DNA of 64,000 nt, from the NCBI GenBank assembly GCA_030704615.1, contig CM060734.1:6572001-6636000 (forward strand), written 5' to 3'. Made by a program: the position numbers and the translations under genes. Numbering within the stretch: position 1 is the first letter of the stretch; every line of letters starts with the position of its first letter. Under the pieces are notes generated by a model, which was not told where the DNA came from, ran no database searches, and was given only the letters and a program-made list of their open reading frames with translations. This document shows, one piece after another, positions 22,238 to 33,725 of this stretch. The stretch is from Takakia lepidozioides (taxonomy: Eukaryota; Streptophyta; Takakiopsida; Takakiales; Takakiaceae).

Positions 22238-22344
22238 GTCGCCATACACTGCAATGATTGGTGTATGGCGACCCAGTAGATTCCCATACACTGATCATTG
22301 CACACCTGCTGGTCCCGCCATACACTGCACGGATTAGTGTATGG
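22238..22344. repeat. Cluster of short hairpins on CCATACACT
   Basis: GTCGCCATACAC (22238-22249) and GTGTATGGCGAC (22261-22272) form a perfect 12-bp stem with an 11-nt loop. A second stem pairs CCATACACT (22318-22326) with AGTGTATGG (22336-22344). An unpaired CCCATACACTGATCATTG lies between. It may be the end of a small inverted-repeat element. Confidence 0.8.
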
Positions 22345-23200
22345 CAAGTGGCAGCGACGTGGCAGCCCGTCAGGGGTGGGGCGACGTGGCAGGGAGCTCG
22401 CTTGAAGGCGGGCAGCGATCAGGAGGAGCGGAGGTGGCAGGGAGCGCGGAACAAGGCAGCGCGGGCATGAGGACGGGAGCCCGGGCCCGCGGCGGTATCC
22501 TAAAAACCGCTTGGGACATAGTGCCGAGGATGGCCGAAGGGATGGCTAGTGTACACATGTGGCGATGGTCACAAATAACTGAAGTGCCGGAAAGGAGTGA
22601 TGGCATGACCACCAGCTCCTGCGTTGTATCTCTAGCGCGTTCTCTTGTCCTTCTATCCGTCGTCGCCCTCGGTAGTATAGCGCTACCCTAGTGTTATTGA
22701 CTTACCCACAAAGCCGCGCCTACTACGTCCGTAACCGATCTGCTAGTATCGCTTGTATTTTTGTTCGCCTCGTTCGCTCGGCTTTTGTTCTCTCATAGGG
22801 TTGGTTTCGTAGTTGTGCCTGCTGTGGTCTTGGGCGTTTCTAGATTTGCTGTTTGGAAAGTACGAATTACTTGTCTTTGCACTGCTGTTGTGGAAGAGGT
22901 TTCTCATCGTGAATCACTGCGAAAAGAGGGGGGTGGGGAGAGATCCGTAGATTGGGTGGGTGGTTCTTTTCTGGAAGGCTAATCCGCCTGTCATGGACTC
23001 CTGTGGTGTGTGACGGTGCACACATATGAGTGGGGCTCTGTATTGATAACGAGGAATTTGGAGTCAGCTCAGAATTGCAGTCCCATTTTGCAGAATCAAT
23101 TGAGTTGTGGGTCATGGAGAAAACGATGAGCTGCCAACAGAGTTAACCTACCGCACTATACTATCGTGTAGAGTAGCAAAGTATTCAAAAAGCTGTAGAG
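22345..23200. other. GC-richer region upstream of the CFL1-like gene
   Basis: From 22345 to about 22700 the sequence is clearly GC-richer and CpG-rich compared with the AT-rich DNA on its left. This suits the promoter or 5' leader of the gene at 23201. ORFs here show no domain. No TATA box is assigned. Confidence 0.35.
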
Positions 23201-24867
23201 ATGGGGAGAGCAGGAAGGGTGGCGCCACGCACGTGCTCAACACTGGAGTTGAACCACACTTCCTCGATGACACTTACACTTGCGCCTCCCCTTTGCAAGT
23301 CATCTTGTCCACCATCTCCTGCCCCCGTGCAGCCACAGCCTGCCAGTGCGACCTCTCTTCAGCAGGCATGGCCGCAAGATGTTTTACAGGTCGTGCAGCA
23401 GCAGCTGACCTTGCTGCGCTCGCATTCTGGTGCCGATATCGAGGCCATGTCCCGTAAGCGAGGCTTCGAAGTTACAGACGTGTGTAAAACCATGGAGGTG
23501 CGCGAGGCCAGCGGCGGGTTTGAGGTGGAGCTCCAAGCCCAGCCTGCTTTGCCGGAGGATTGGGAACAGTTTCTGGACCTCAAGGTTTGTTTCTTCGCAT
23601 ATAATGTACTTGTCAAAAGCAGGAGTGAATAGCAGCAGGTTGGCCCCTACTCAGATCACGGGCCTTTACACCGCAATTTGAGCTCCATGTTTATGATAGT
23701 CTTTCTGCTTCTCTACTTTGAAGCTGCGGGCCGTCATCCGTGTAGCTGGCTAGGCTTTACATACAAGCATTGTAATGTATTGGTGGAATAAGCACCGCAA
23801 TGACGTGGTCTACATCTGAGAACTACATTGAGGAAATCTGACGGGGTGCATTGTAGTATCTATGGTTTGAGCGAGTAGGGTACTAACACAGGAATCCCCT
23901 AATCACTCTGGATAGCACAATGCAAGAAGCAAACCCAACGCGTCCTTAGATTGACCGGGAAGGTGTGAGACAGCATTCTTTTCGGTTTCCTACCTCTTAT
24001 TGTTTTTTCTTGTTCTTGGTGCCTTAGTGACGGTCTGTTCTCTGTTCTCTCTGTATTTGTTGCTTGTACTGTGGCTTATGTTTCTTCTCTGATAAGTTCT
24101 TGACCTCATATCTTGCATTGTATGTGGCATTTTCAATATCTTTGGTAACCTCTCAATTGTGAGCTCAAAATTTTCTACGCTCTCTTGATATAGCCTGAGC
24201 ACTTCACTGATCCTAGATTTCCTCATGAAGTGGGGTTATCTGGAAGTCCATGATGCCCAAGGATGTGCCTGAAAACGAGAGAGATCCTGTCGCGGGAGTA
24301 TTACGTTGTCAGTGTCAGATCGCAAGCTGGATTGTTTTTAGAGATTTAAAAGATGATGCAAAGAATTGCAGATGGGCTCTTAACAATATCTGGTGTCTGC
24401 AGACCGGTCAGTTATATTACTTCCATTGGAGTACTTGCAAACGAGCACGGCAAGACCCTCGAGAGCTGCTGCGCCGTGCTGAAGAGTGTGTGCAAGCGCA
24501 CCTTCTACTGGCCCACACTCGGATGGTCTCTGGTCCAGAATCACGGCTTTCCTCAATGCCAGTGGAGGTAGTTAGTTCCGATCAAAGTGCCTCAGCTCAA
24601 TCAACAGACACGGAGCAATGTGAGACAACTGGGTGCCATGACAGAGGCGTGCAAGAGGCAGACTTCCTAGACACCTACAGCAGATCATCAGCAAAAATTA
24701 ATGTGTGTGGTGGGAGAGAGGACTGCGGTGGAGAAAAGGGCAGGGAAGGGGTGATGGTGGCTCTGGGATGCCGCAGCTGCTCCATGTTTGTAATGTTGTC
24801 GCGCAGAGCACCTGCATGCCCCAGCTGTGGGGTTCACTTGCATCCTGACCATGACAGGATTGGATAG
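23201..24867 (+). CDS. CFL1: CFL1-like WW-domain protein (two exons)
   Basis: Exon 1 23201-23584 ends LPEDWEQFLDLK at a GT donor. Exon 2 24403-24867 starts after CTGCAG and continues TGQLYYFHWSTCKRARQDPR. Joined in phase 0, these form one WW-like domain: Trp in DWEQF, YYF and HW strands, closing Pro in DPR. The C-terminus has VMVALGCRSCSMFVML, then CPSCGVHLHPD, a CxxC...CxxC zinc-ribbon-like ending typical of the plant CURLY FLAG LEAF 1 family. About 282 residues, within the family range. The intron is 818 bp. CFL1 proteins repress cuticle development by binding HD-ZIP IV factors in angiosperms; that role here is inference. No stop or frameshift is needed, so the gene may be functional. The start is the least certain point: MTLTLAPPL or an upstream exon are alternatives. 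Confidence 0.75.
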
Positions 24868-24893
24868 GGGCACTCCATGAGGGTGTATAGGCC

Positions 24894-25109
24894 TTGCTTA
24901 GTGTCATTGTCAGGAAAAAGACAATGACAATGACTCTAAGCAATGTTGTGGCAAGTGTGTTGGCTGATACTACTGATGGAGATACAGATTACCAGCGCCC
25001 ATGCCACACCCTTCCCTGACTGCAACAGCACCGTTCATATTTTCTCAGGTGTATCAACCTTGCTTAGGGTCATTGTCAGGAAAAAGACAATGACACTGAC
25101 GTTAAGCAA
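24894..25109. repeat. Two copies of a GTCATTGTC/GACAATGAC hairpin
   Basis: 24894-24943 has TTGCTTAG and GTCATTGTC pairing with GACAATGAC and CTAAGCAA around an AGGAAAAA loop. 25060-25109 repeats the design with minor changes. The first lies just past the stop of the CFL1-like gene, so it could affect its 3' end or be a tiny inverted-repeat element. Confidence 0.75.
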
Positions 25110-25854
25110 TGTAAGACTGGTTCTGAATGCTTGGGGGAGCCTGCAAGCTAGTTTCTCAGGGTATTTCCTCAGTGTTGGCCAAAGAGGAGGCTGTTACTTA
25201 GGGAGGAATTGCCCTTTAGAGAGAGAAGGGCAGGGCATGCATGATGCGGCTGTCATGTGTCCGTGGCCTTGCAAGTCTATTTGCTTGAAGGTGTTATATT
25301 TTTATGAGAATTTCTGGGCTCGAAGACACCTTGTCTTCAGCATTTGCTACTATGCCTGTGATTACTTGGTTTTGGCTTGTGTTGTGGTTGGTTGTATTTG
25401 AACCATTTCTGTGAGTGCCCAACGAAGAACATTAGCTGCCAAGGAGTGCCACAAGCACACATTTTTATGAGTGTTCAGAAGGTAAGTGTGAGACGTGTAA
25501 GACCTTACACGCATTGACTGTCTTACCCCTGACATCCGCTCTGTACTCTTTTTTCCTGAGCTTTGCCTGCTGAGTTTCCCAGAAATGCGCAGTAAGATTT
25601 GTAAAATGGTGTGAAGTCGAGACTATATTATTTGGAGGGTTAGCAACCCACGCACGTTCCTTCACTGGTTCTCTCCCCTCCCCTCGCCCCTACCCTCTGG
25701 CGGTTGCCTTACCAAGCATAAAGGATATTTTAAAAAGAAATCTCAACTTGCCTCACTGGCAGAGAGTCCCAATACGTAAAGGATTTTGCCTGCCTAGTAC
25801 GGAACATAATGTGTTTGATTAGGACTTGCAAGCCAATGAGATGGCGGCAGACGC
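25110..25854. other. Intergenic stretch, no recognised gene
   Basis: The ORF 24943-25401 overlaps the hairpins and shows no domain. Nothing else could be supported. Confidence 0.35.
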
Positions 25855-25945
25855 AATCCTTAATGTACTATGGAATGGGCCGCAACATGCTGCCGAAACC
25901 GCCATAATGGCATGTTGCGGCCCATTCCATAATACATTAAGGATT
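25855..25945. repeat. 91-nt fold-back with 36-bp arms
   Basis: Arms 25855-25890 and 25910-25945 pair over 36 positions with a single mismatch (C against T at the fourteenth base) and a 19-nt loop. The arms begin AATCCTTAATGTA and end GGGCCGCAACATGC. Near-perfect pairing suggests a recent MITE-like fold-back or an inverted-repeat small-RNA precursor. No coding potential. Confidence 0.85.
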
Positions 25946-26575
25946 TTCGAGGCAGATTAAGGTAGAAACACCCAAATGTGTGCACTTAAGCAGTATGACT
26001 CATAGGGCTCGGTGCAGCAAGGAGGAAATAATATGGTTGGATTAGCAATTCAACGAACAGGACCTCATGTAAATTCCAAAATTTTAGAGGCAAGTGGTCA
26101 ATTGATATGAATTATCAAAAGTGGTGGTACATAATTTCCTATGTCTGTGCAGTAGACCCACCTAATGCTCACCCAAATTATATCTAATCTAAAACCTGCT
26201 CATGCCTCATATGCACAACTTGTGCATCTGAAAACATGCCATGTGTAAGCAATTAATAACCACCTTTAGACCTGCCAATGGCCTGGCCTGACATCTACAA
26301 TGGTATCGTAGGCATGCAAACTCAAAGCAGCAATGGCCTCAAAACTGAACACCTACAGTACGAAGTCTGTCCATGATGGTTCCCAAAAGTCATCAAACAT
26401 GGATGAAATATTAAGCCCCGTAATTGTGTTCTTATCCTTGTTGGAACACAAAGCAATTCATTCCCGCCGCTAATACTCTTTTTTCTCAACCCTAACCTGT
26501 CCATGTGGCGAACGCTATCAAACTCCCGCGCTCCTGTGAACTCCCGCCATCTCCAAAGGCTCTAAGTAAGCTTAC
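25946..26575. other. AT-rich intergenic stretch
   Basis: No ORF, repeat or RNA gene recognised. Confidence 0.4.
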
Positions 26576-26689
26576 CTTCATCTTCCTCGTTGACTTAAAT
26601 TCATCAGTGGTATTGGAGTCTATGGAAAAGGTGTACATGTGGGCATTGCCATTGTTCTTCAAGATGCCGAGTGCCACTTCCACCTTCAT
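26576..26689 (-). CDS. Possible exon of unknown gene
   Basis: The minus strand encodes MKVEVALGILKNNGNAHMY followed by TFSIDSNTTDEF and KSTRKMK, then a good donor (GAAG followed by GTAAGCTT, at 26576/26575). Regular coding appearance and the splice site suggest an exon, but I do not recognise the family and find no partner exon. It could be chance. Confidence 0.2.
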
Positions 26690-26759
26690 CGGTGTGACAA
26701 TTACTCACCATGCAGTTGCTGGCAGGGCTGCGGACTCGCACACGACCTCACACAGCCTC

Positions 26760-29005
26760 AACCCCCCAGGTTAGATGCTAATATTGGCTACAGCCCGGGC
26801 CTCCAATCCCTCAACCCAAGGTATAATTCTGCGAATTACTTGAACTCCATGTCCCCAGGTACCCTTCTTCTCACCTCATCACTAAATCTCTTGATGCCTC
26901 TGCTGATCTATTCTCCCCAGCTGCCTCACTGCACCCTCACTCATATGTAGTCACCCAAAAACACCACGTGGATTACTTGGATGATCATAGCTAATTCAGG
27001 TTATATTTTACCTTCTTCTGGCTGGCTGTGGAATGGATGGCGCAGACTGCATAACATATTCCTGCACCGTGCCCTCACCGCACTGCCCTCTAGGCTTTAC
27101 ATGCAATATTACCACATCAGGTCAAATACTGTATCTCCCCAACTCTGAACAATGTACTTTCGCCCTTGCTCTCTCCCCTCTGCTGTTGGCCCATAGTACC
27201 TGCAAGGAAACTGTTTCAGTAATCATTCCAGCAATCTGCCCAACTACACCCAACCCCATCCATGACAGGTGCGAGCCCTCCCTTATAACCCTATCCTCCC
27301 ATGCCCCCTCATAGGGATGGCTCTGTACCACTTCGTGCCCTCTCCCCCCAATGCTATCTTTCCCCTACTCTAGGTACTTCCCCTGGCCCACATCTAACCT
27401 ATTACACTTCTTATGACACCCATTATGCGATTCTTCTCCCCCCCAGCAAGCTCATCTCAAGATACAGACTGATATCTGCTAAGGGACTGCTACCCCCACT
27501 TACTGTAATCAAAGACCGTCCATGACTCAGGCAGCTACAGCCTTGTCTGCTGCACCAACAGAGCTGTCACTCCCTGTTATGCTCAGTATACAGACATGTC
27601 AAAAAATGTTGTACCCACCCACCGAGTTGGATTACTATTTCTTGTTTTCTGTCTTGTCAAAACACTTGTCCTATTTCAAGTAACTTGCATAACACTATGG
27701 GGTGCTGGATGACTTGCTCCCCAGCCCCCAACCACAACCATGTATCAATTGCCAACATTATTTCACTACTTTGTAACCATGATTCACTACGCCACACTTC
27801 TTTGTGCTGGCACCAAACATTCTGATTCTCTTGCTACCCTTATGGGCCCCCTCCACTCCAACGATTGGCCACCATTACTCTCCAGAACCCATACACAAAA
27901 TTCTCAGAACTACGATCCAACAAGGTACTCCGCTCTCTCCCTATATTACTGCTCGTTGGACACACTATCATTTATAAACCTAACCTCCCTCACCCCAGGG
28001 GGTACCAACCATGACAATTGCAGATGTTATATTGTGACAGCCAACCAAGTATGTACCTGCTCCTCACACCACACCAAGCAATTGGCACTCCGTGCCACCA
28101 TTCCCACCCCCATACCTGCCGCGGCCACCTGCATGCACAAACCAGCAGATCCGCCATACAATTTGATAACAGCTACCCTCTCAATTCACTGCCCACCATG
28201 GAACTTAAAATTAAAAAAACGTGGATTTCATCCCTGTGCATAATTCGCCCACTAGGGCCGTCCCCACCACCCTGCAGCACATATATACCTAATTACTCAG
28301 CAGTTTGGCCCAGCCTATACAGTAACTATATACGACTACATGATTATACCCCTCACATGATGTCCAAAAACCCCAACCCCCTGGCCAAAACCCACACTAG
28401 GCACACTTTTAGTTCTCATCATACTCTGGTCCCCCCCTTTACACTATTCTTATGCCACAATCAACCCTCCCAGCCCCCATGCAGCCAAATTAATGACACT
28501 ACCTTAAACCCTGCTTCACATCCCATTACCCGGCTGCAGCCATATTGCACCCAAGCCAATCAGGATCACCCTCACGTTACACTTAACCTCATAAACAACA
28601 CTTACAGGCTTTGTCCCCCAATTGCCATAATCCCCTAGTCACACACCATACACTCTCTTTATTGGGCATAGCACCACTCCTCCCCCCCACACGAATGCTG
28701 TTTCTCCAGTTCAACATGCCTGCCAATGTCCACACACCACCTTGCCCCCGGATTAATTCCCATCAGACCCCTTCCCATGCAGAATTAGCACAACCGCTGC
28801 TCTTGTACTACCTGATAACTACCTTACATAAAGCACTGGACTGCCCATGCTGGCACTACAGTAAAGGCCATTCCACCACCGTCGTTACAAACTCCCTGCT
28901 ACGACAAGTATGCACTCCAAAGGGATTTGCCACCACTACAAAACACCCTGGGATTTTCTTTGACGATTTTTTCAACTGCTGTCACTTTCGACTGTTTGAT
29001 TGACT
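26760..29005 (+). other. Strongly C-rich, G-poor tract with overlapping chance ORFs
   Basis: For over 2 kb the plus strand is rich in C, A and T and poor in G (for example around 27240-27440 and 28250-28560). Three long plus-strand ORFs (27740-28243, 28018-28638, 28611-29003) overlap in different frames. That is expected when TAG and TGA are rare through lack of G, and none shows a domain. I read them as compositional artefacts. Confidence 0.6.
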
Positions 29006-29854
29006 GCCTAGCTAAAAATAATATTAAAATATTAGACAGTGTGAAAGGGTTTCACTGTGTCAGTGCCATAATTACAGATATAGTGAAAGATATTCACTGC
29101 CTTGTTTCACTGGACTGACACAACCATGCAAGAACTGACACGTGTATCTGCAACACATAAATATATTTATATTTATAGAGATAAGTAAGTAGTAGAAAGT
29201 TTGACTATGGTTACACTGGAATTTCACTGATATGGCGTCTGTTGGTTAGGGATAGTCAAATACAACAAATACATTACCGGCAGTAGTTAGTTGTAATAAA
29301 CTGACACTGAAACTCATTCAAAGATGCATTTTGGATGAATGGATGAAATAAAAATGGATAGATGGACCAAAAAATGGAAAAACAAATGGATGGATGAATG
29401 TTGCATAGATTGATGGAAAACCCAAAATCCATCCATCTATCGCTACAATTCATCCACGCAGATGGCTGGTACTTAGCGTAGTTGAAGCACCTATTTCATG
29501 AGTTGTGAATCTGCTTTGATGCCACCAAAGCTGCGTACTACCCCTTCACAGGGGAATATGACTTTTTAAGTTGGTCATTGTATTTTGAGAGCAGAGCAGA
29601 GCAGTGTTCTGCGGATCGATGGAGGCTTTGGAGACCTATGAGCGGATGCAGTGCGAGGGATAGACGAGAGAAGAGAGACAGAGAGCAGGGAGGGGTGGGA
29701 GGCGAGTGATCATTGAGTAGCGAGAGATCCCTGTGGTGTTGTTTCAAATGATAGCTGTGGCTTCTCCTGCGGTGATCCACCCTTTGTCTTCTCTGCCAGC
29801 GCAAGAAAAGAATGCCTCCTCCAGTTCCTCTTTTATTCCGACTGAAACCCTAGA
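29006..29854. other. Spacer with TTTCACTG motifs and a GGATGGAT microsatellite
   Basis: 29040-29120 repeats TTCACTG several times. 29325-29460 is a degenerate ATGGATGGATGA/ATCCATCCATC stretch. A short PPR-like phrase (MEALETYERMQ) occurs at about 29611-29645, linking it to the PPR-derived family downstream. Confidence 0.5.
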
Positions 29855-30660
29855 GTGGAAGCCCGACTAGCAGCTCTTTTGATGGAAAGCAAGGAGTACT
29901 CGGAGGCGTAGTCTTTGCTAATGAATCTGGTGCGGGAGGTATGGCGGCTCAACGACAAGCTCCTATTTGTCGACATTGATATACTGGAATGTAAGTTGCA
30001 TTTCTCTCTGTAATCAGACGGGAGACTGGGTTGTTGCCAAGGCGCTTAAGCAACTTGCTGAAGGCAAAAGCAGCCCTTACAGCAGCACGGACGGTGGCCA
30101 ACGCCATCTACGTCCCCCTGTGTAGTAAGGCACAATTGATCTGCAGAGCGGAATTTTACATGTAGAAGAAAAGGATTACAAGACCGGATTCTGCTATTTT
30201 TTTGAAGCTTGTCAAGCATTCAATGCATTGGACGACCCCGTTGCTGTCGTGCAAGATCATGAAGAACCAGGCTGATGATGTCGGAAGCCTCATCTCGTCA
30301 AAGGCTGGATTGAAGTATATAGGTCAGTAGAATTGATTCTGTGCGAGCTATCTTACTTAGGTTTTTTGCCATCGCACCATATGGAGAAATTGTGGCTGCA
30401 GGTTTATTATTCATTGCTCACTTGGCATTACCCTAATCACATTCTTAGAGTCTCGAAGAAGGGAGATCCCAGTACTCCTCAAGCATTTGCAACAGTCCAT
30501 GAAGCACTTGGAGAAGAAACTCTCGCAATTGATTCTTGACAAGAAGTTTGCTGGGACTCTGGATCAAAGGGCTAGATGTCTTATAATTTTTGAAGATGTG
30601 AAACCTGATGGTATCTACCCATCCACCCTAGAAACCATATCCAATATCAGTAAGGTTGAT
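29855..30660 (+). pseudogene. RPN6: 26S proteasome lid subunit RPN6 (PSMD11) pseudogene
   Basis: 29855-29990 encodes VEARLAALLMESKEYSEA, a TAG where Leu is expected, then NLVREVWRLNDKLLFVDIDI and a donor GTAAGT at 29991. About 30045-30330 encodes KAKAALTAARTVANAIYVP, then in other frames EEKDYKTGFCYFFEA, FNALDDP and NQADDV with ISSKAGLKYIG. About 30510-30660 encodes EKKLSQLILDKKFAGTLDQ and IYPSTLETISNISKV, the PCI winged-helix end. RPN6 is a scaffold of the proteasome lid. The first third and the part before the PCI domain are missing, and frame breaks make it inactive. Retained introns show a DNA-level copy, not a processed one. It runs directly into PPR/OSB-family sequence. Confidence 0.85.
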
Positions 30661-31100
30661 AGAGTGTGGGTCCAGATTCATCCAAGAGGGCCGGAGTTCA
30701 AGCTCCAGATTACCTATGATTCCATGTGGAAGGGTAGGTACAAGAAACCTACATGGGTAGATGGTCAACTGGAAGTCACAGCAGCAGCGGCACAATTGAT
30801 AAAATCAGGCACTGCTAATGAAGGCACCTTCTTCAACACATTTCACCCTGTTTTTCCCTCTTATCAGAATCGGCCCTAAATTTCATGTTGAATTCTGCAA
30901 GTTAGCTGGTTGAGTGAACCTTTGATAGTTTGGAGTGACTTTGACATGATACTATTGCCAATGTGACAACAGGGAAGTATCCAGAAACAGGTAACAGAGA
31001 CGAGGAGAAGCTGTGGAATGAATACTTTTCTGACCCCAGTCAATGGTGGGACAATCGAGGCAAAAAGGTGAATGTCTGTTGATTACAGAGACAAGCAGAT
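30661..31100 (+). pseudogene. OSB/PPR-family repeat unit with PDF-like exon
   Basis: The unit starts VWVQIHPRGPEFKLQITYD, then PTWVDGQLE and AAAQLIKSGTANEGTFFNTF, an intron-like stretch, then a clean exon at 30973-31067 (after ACAG, before GTGAATG). That exon encodes EKLWNEYFSDPSQWWDNRG and KK, which matches the start of the PDF motif of plant OSB single-strand DNA-binding proteins. The ORF 30487-30879 is a chimera of the RPN6 end with this unit. No complete gene. Confidence 0.65.
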
Positions 31101-31199
31101 CGCAATTGAACATAGGAACTAGTGTGATAAGTTGAGTTGGGTGTTTCCTAGAACAAATCTAGGCTGTCATTGTCAGCTACTAGCTCAGCAAGGCAAGGA

Positions 31200-32114
31200 T
31201 GTATGCATGATTTGTGCAGAGGCATGGATAGCTGAAGGAGCAGGGATAGAGTGTGGGTCCAGATTCATCCAAGAGGGTCGGACTTCAAGCTCCGATTACC
31301 TATGATTCCATGTGGATCAATAGCTACAAGAAACCTGCATGGGTAGATGGTCAACTAAAGGCAGCAGCTGCAGCGGCACAGTTGATAATTCAGGCACCTC
31401 AACCATGACCACAGCTTCTGAAAGAGGATCAAGAGAGGGAGTCCACAATGCCTCTTCGGCTGGGCATGTGAAGATGCTTTGTGAGGCAGGCAGACTGACA
31501 GAGGCTCTACAGACTTTAAACCAAGGAGGCATTTCTGCAAATTCAGATACGTATGTCTGTCTCTTGCTTAAGTGCATCAAGATGAAAGGTCTGGAAGCTG
31601 GAAGCAGGTGCACACTCACATTATCCAAAGTGGATTCACGCCAAATGTTTTTCTACTCAACACCCTTGTCAACATGTATGTCAAGTGCGGGAGCATCATG
31701 GATGCTCGTAAAGTTTTCAACAGAATGTCTCAACGATCTTTGATCACGTGGAATATAATGTTGGCAGGATTTACCAAGCATGGGTGTGGTAGGAATGCTT
31801 TGGAGACCTATGAGCAAATGCTGCGCGAAGGGGTGAAGCCCAACCACATCACGTTTGTTTGTGTTTGTAATGTGTGTGCAAGCCTGGGACCTCTGGAAAA
31901 GGGGAAAGAGGTCCATGGTGACATCCTCAAAGCTGGAATTGTACCAGATGTCATTCTGAACACTGCCTTGGTGGACATGTATGCCAAATGTGGGTGCATT
32001 AAGGATGCAAAGGGAGTTTTCAACATTATGGCTGAACGAGATGTGGTGTCATGGAACGCGATGCTTGCAGGGTATGCACAGCAGGACAGGTATGGAGGCT
32101 TTGGAAATCTATGA
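31200..32114 (+). pseudogene. PLS-class PPR protein fragment
   Basis: After another VWVQ-type leader, 31430-31570 encodes REGVHNASSAGHVKMLCEAG and SDTYVCLLLKCIKMKGLEAG. A frameshift near 31600 leads into 31572-32114 with HTHIIQSGFTPNVFLLNTLV, NMYVKCGSIMDARKVF, NIMLAGFTKHG, YEQMLREGVKPNHITFV, DMYAKCGC and ERDVVSWNAMLAGYAQQ. That is about five consecutive L, S and P repeats of a plant organellar RNA-binding PPR protein. It ends at 32114 after another shift (RYGGFGNL). No E or DYW end is attached; the E+-like piece at 11210 may come from the same family. Confidence 0.8.
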
Positions 32115-32139
32115 TCAAATGATGGAGGAGGGGGCACCT

Positions 32140-33480
32140 TAATCTTCAATAGCACAGCGGCTACAAGTGGGTAGGTGGTCAACTGGAAACAGCAATAGCA
32201 GCAGCACAATTGATAGAACAAGGCACTGCTAATGAAGGTATCTTCTTCAACATATTTCATCCTGTTTTCCCCTGCTATTAGAGTCGTCCCTAAATTTTCA
32301 TGTTGAATTCTGCAAGTTAGCTTGTTGGTGGATCTATGGTGGTTTTGGAGTGATTTTGACATGTTACTGCCAATGTGGTCGACAGGAAAGTATCGAAAAA
32401 CAGATAACAGAGACGAGGAGAAGCTATGGAATGAACACGTTTCCGACCCCAGTCAATGGTGCAACAATCGAGGCAAAAGGTGAATGCATGTTGGAAGCAG
32501 ACGCAAGTCAGCATAGGAACTAGTGTTATACGTAGGGTTGGGGTGTTTGCTGGAACAATTCTAGACTGTCATTGTCAGCTGCTTGCAGCAAAGCAAGGAT
32601 CTATGCATGATTTGTGCAGAGGCATGGATAGCTGAAGGAGCAGAGATAGAGTGTGGGTCCAAATTCATCTATGGGTAGATGGTCAACTGGAAGCCTATGC
32701 AGCAGCGGCACAATTGTTAAAATCAGGCATTACAAATGAAGGCACCTTCTTCAACACATTTCACCCTGTTTTTATCAGAATCGGCCCTAAATTTTCATGT
32801 TGAATTCTGCGAGTTAGCTAGTTCAGTGAATCTTTGATAGTTTGGAGTGACTTTGACATGATACTGCCAATGTGACAACAGGAAAGTATCCAAAAACAGA
32901 TAACACTGACAAGGAGAAGCTGTGGAATGAATACTTTTCTGACCCCAGTCAATGCAGGGACAATCGAGGCAAAAAGGTGAATGCCTGTTGGATTACAGAG
33001 AGTAGCAGATGCAATTGAGCATATGAACTAGTGTGATGAGTGAGTTGGGTGTTTCCTAGAACAAATGTAGGCTGTCATTGTCAGCTGCTAGCAGCATGGC
33101 AAGGATGTATGCATGATTTGTGCAGAGCATGGATAGCTGAAGGAGCAGGGATAGAGTTTGGGTCCAGATTCATCCAAGAAATGTAGTGGGAATGCAGATT
33201 TTGGTGCTGGCGGTGCTGCATCGCCACAGAAACCTACATTTAAGATTCTCTTTTATGACATGTATAGCAGGGGCAGGGCAATGGGTTGAGACTTAGAGAC
33301 CTATGAGTAAATGGTGCAGGAAGGGAAGGGGTGTTCAGCCCAACCACTGCATGATGTTTGGTTGCATCTACAATGCTTTGCAGATTCAGATACTTATGCA
33401 TGTCTCTTGCATATTAAGTGCATGAAGATGACAGGCACGGAAGCTGGAAATTAGCAGCAGCATGCCCACTGTCCCTTTTC
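32140..33480 (+). pseudogene. Tandem degenerate OSB/PPR-family units
   Basis: Two more PDF-like exons lie at 32386-32479 (Trp pair damaged: CAATGGTGCAACAATCG) and 32882-32976, each between the same flanking intron sequences. Around them are copies of the VDGQLE, GTANEG and GFGSRFI phrases and the GGAGCAGGGATAGAGT leader (33130-33180). At 33300-33400 there are weak PPR phrases. The units are 500-600 bp apart and read as repeated segmental copies of one gene part. Confidence 0.65.
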
Positions 33481-33599
33481 TTTATTATTAAAAAAAACTG
33501 TTTTGAGCTATCCAAATGTTTTTGGTACCTACGTTGCATTTGTATCATATGTTTTCTTGTATTCGAAGTGTATTTTCAGTGAAGTGCAGCGAATCAAAA

Positions 33600-33725
33600 C
33601 CTATATATATGTATATATATATAACCCTAAACATTAAACCAAATCAAAACCTACACCACTCGAAACCAATATATATGTATATATATGTATATAATTGATT
33701 ATATATATGTATATATATATATACC
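33600..33725. repeat. TATATATG microsatellite
   Basis: Interrupted runs of TATATATGTATATATATA, with CAAAACCTA spacers. AT-rich, no coding value. Confidence 0.9.

Noticed and set aside
27740-29003. Three long plus-strand ORFs as genes
   Set aside because: They overlap in different frames in G-poor DNA, lack domains, and are best explained by composition.
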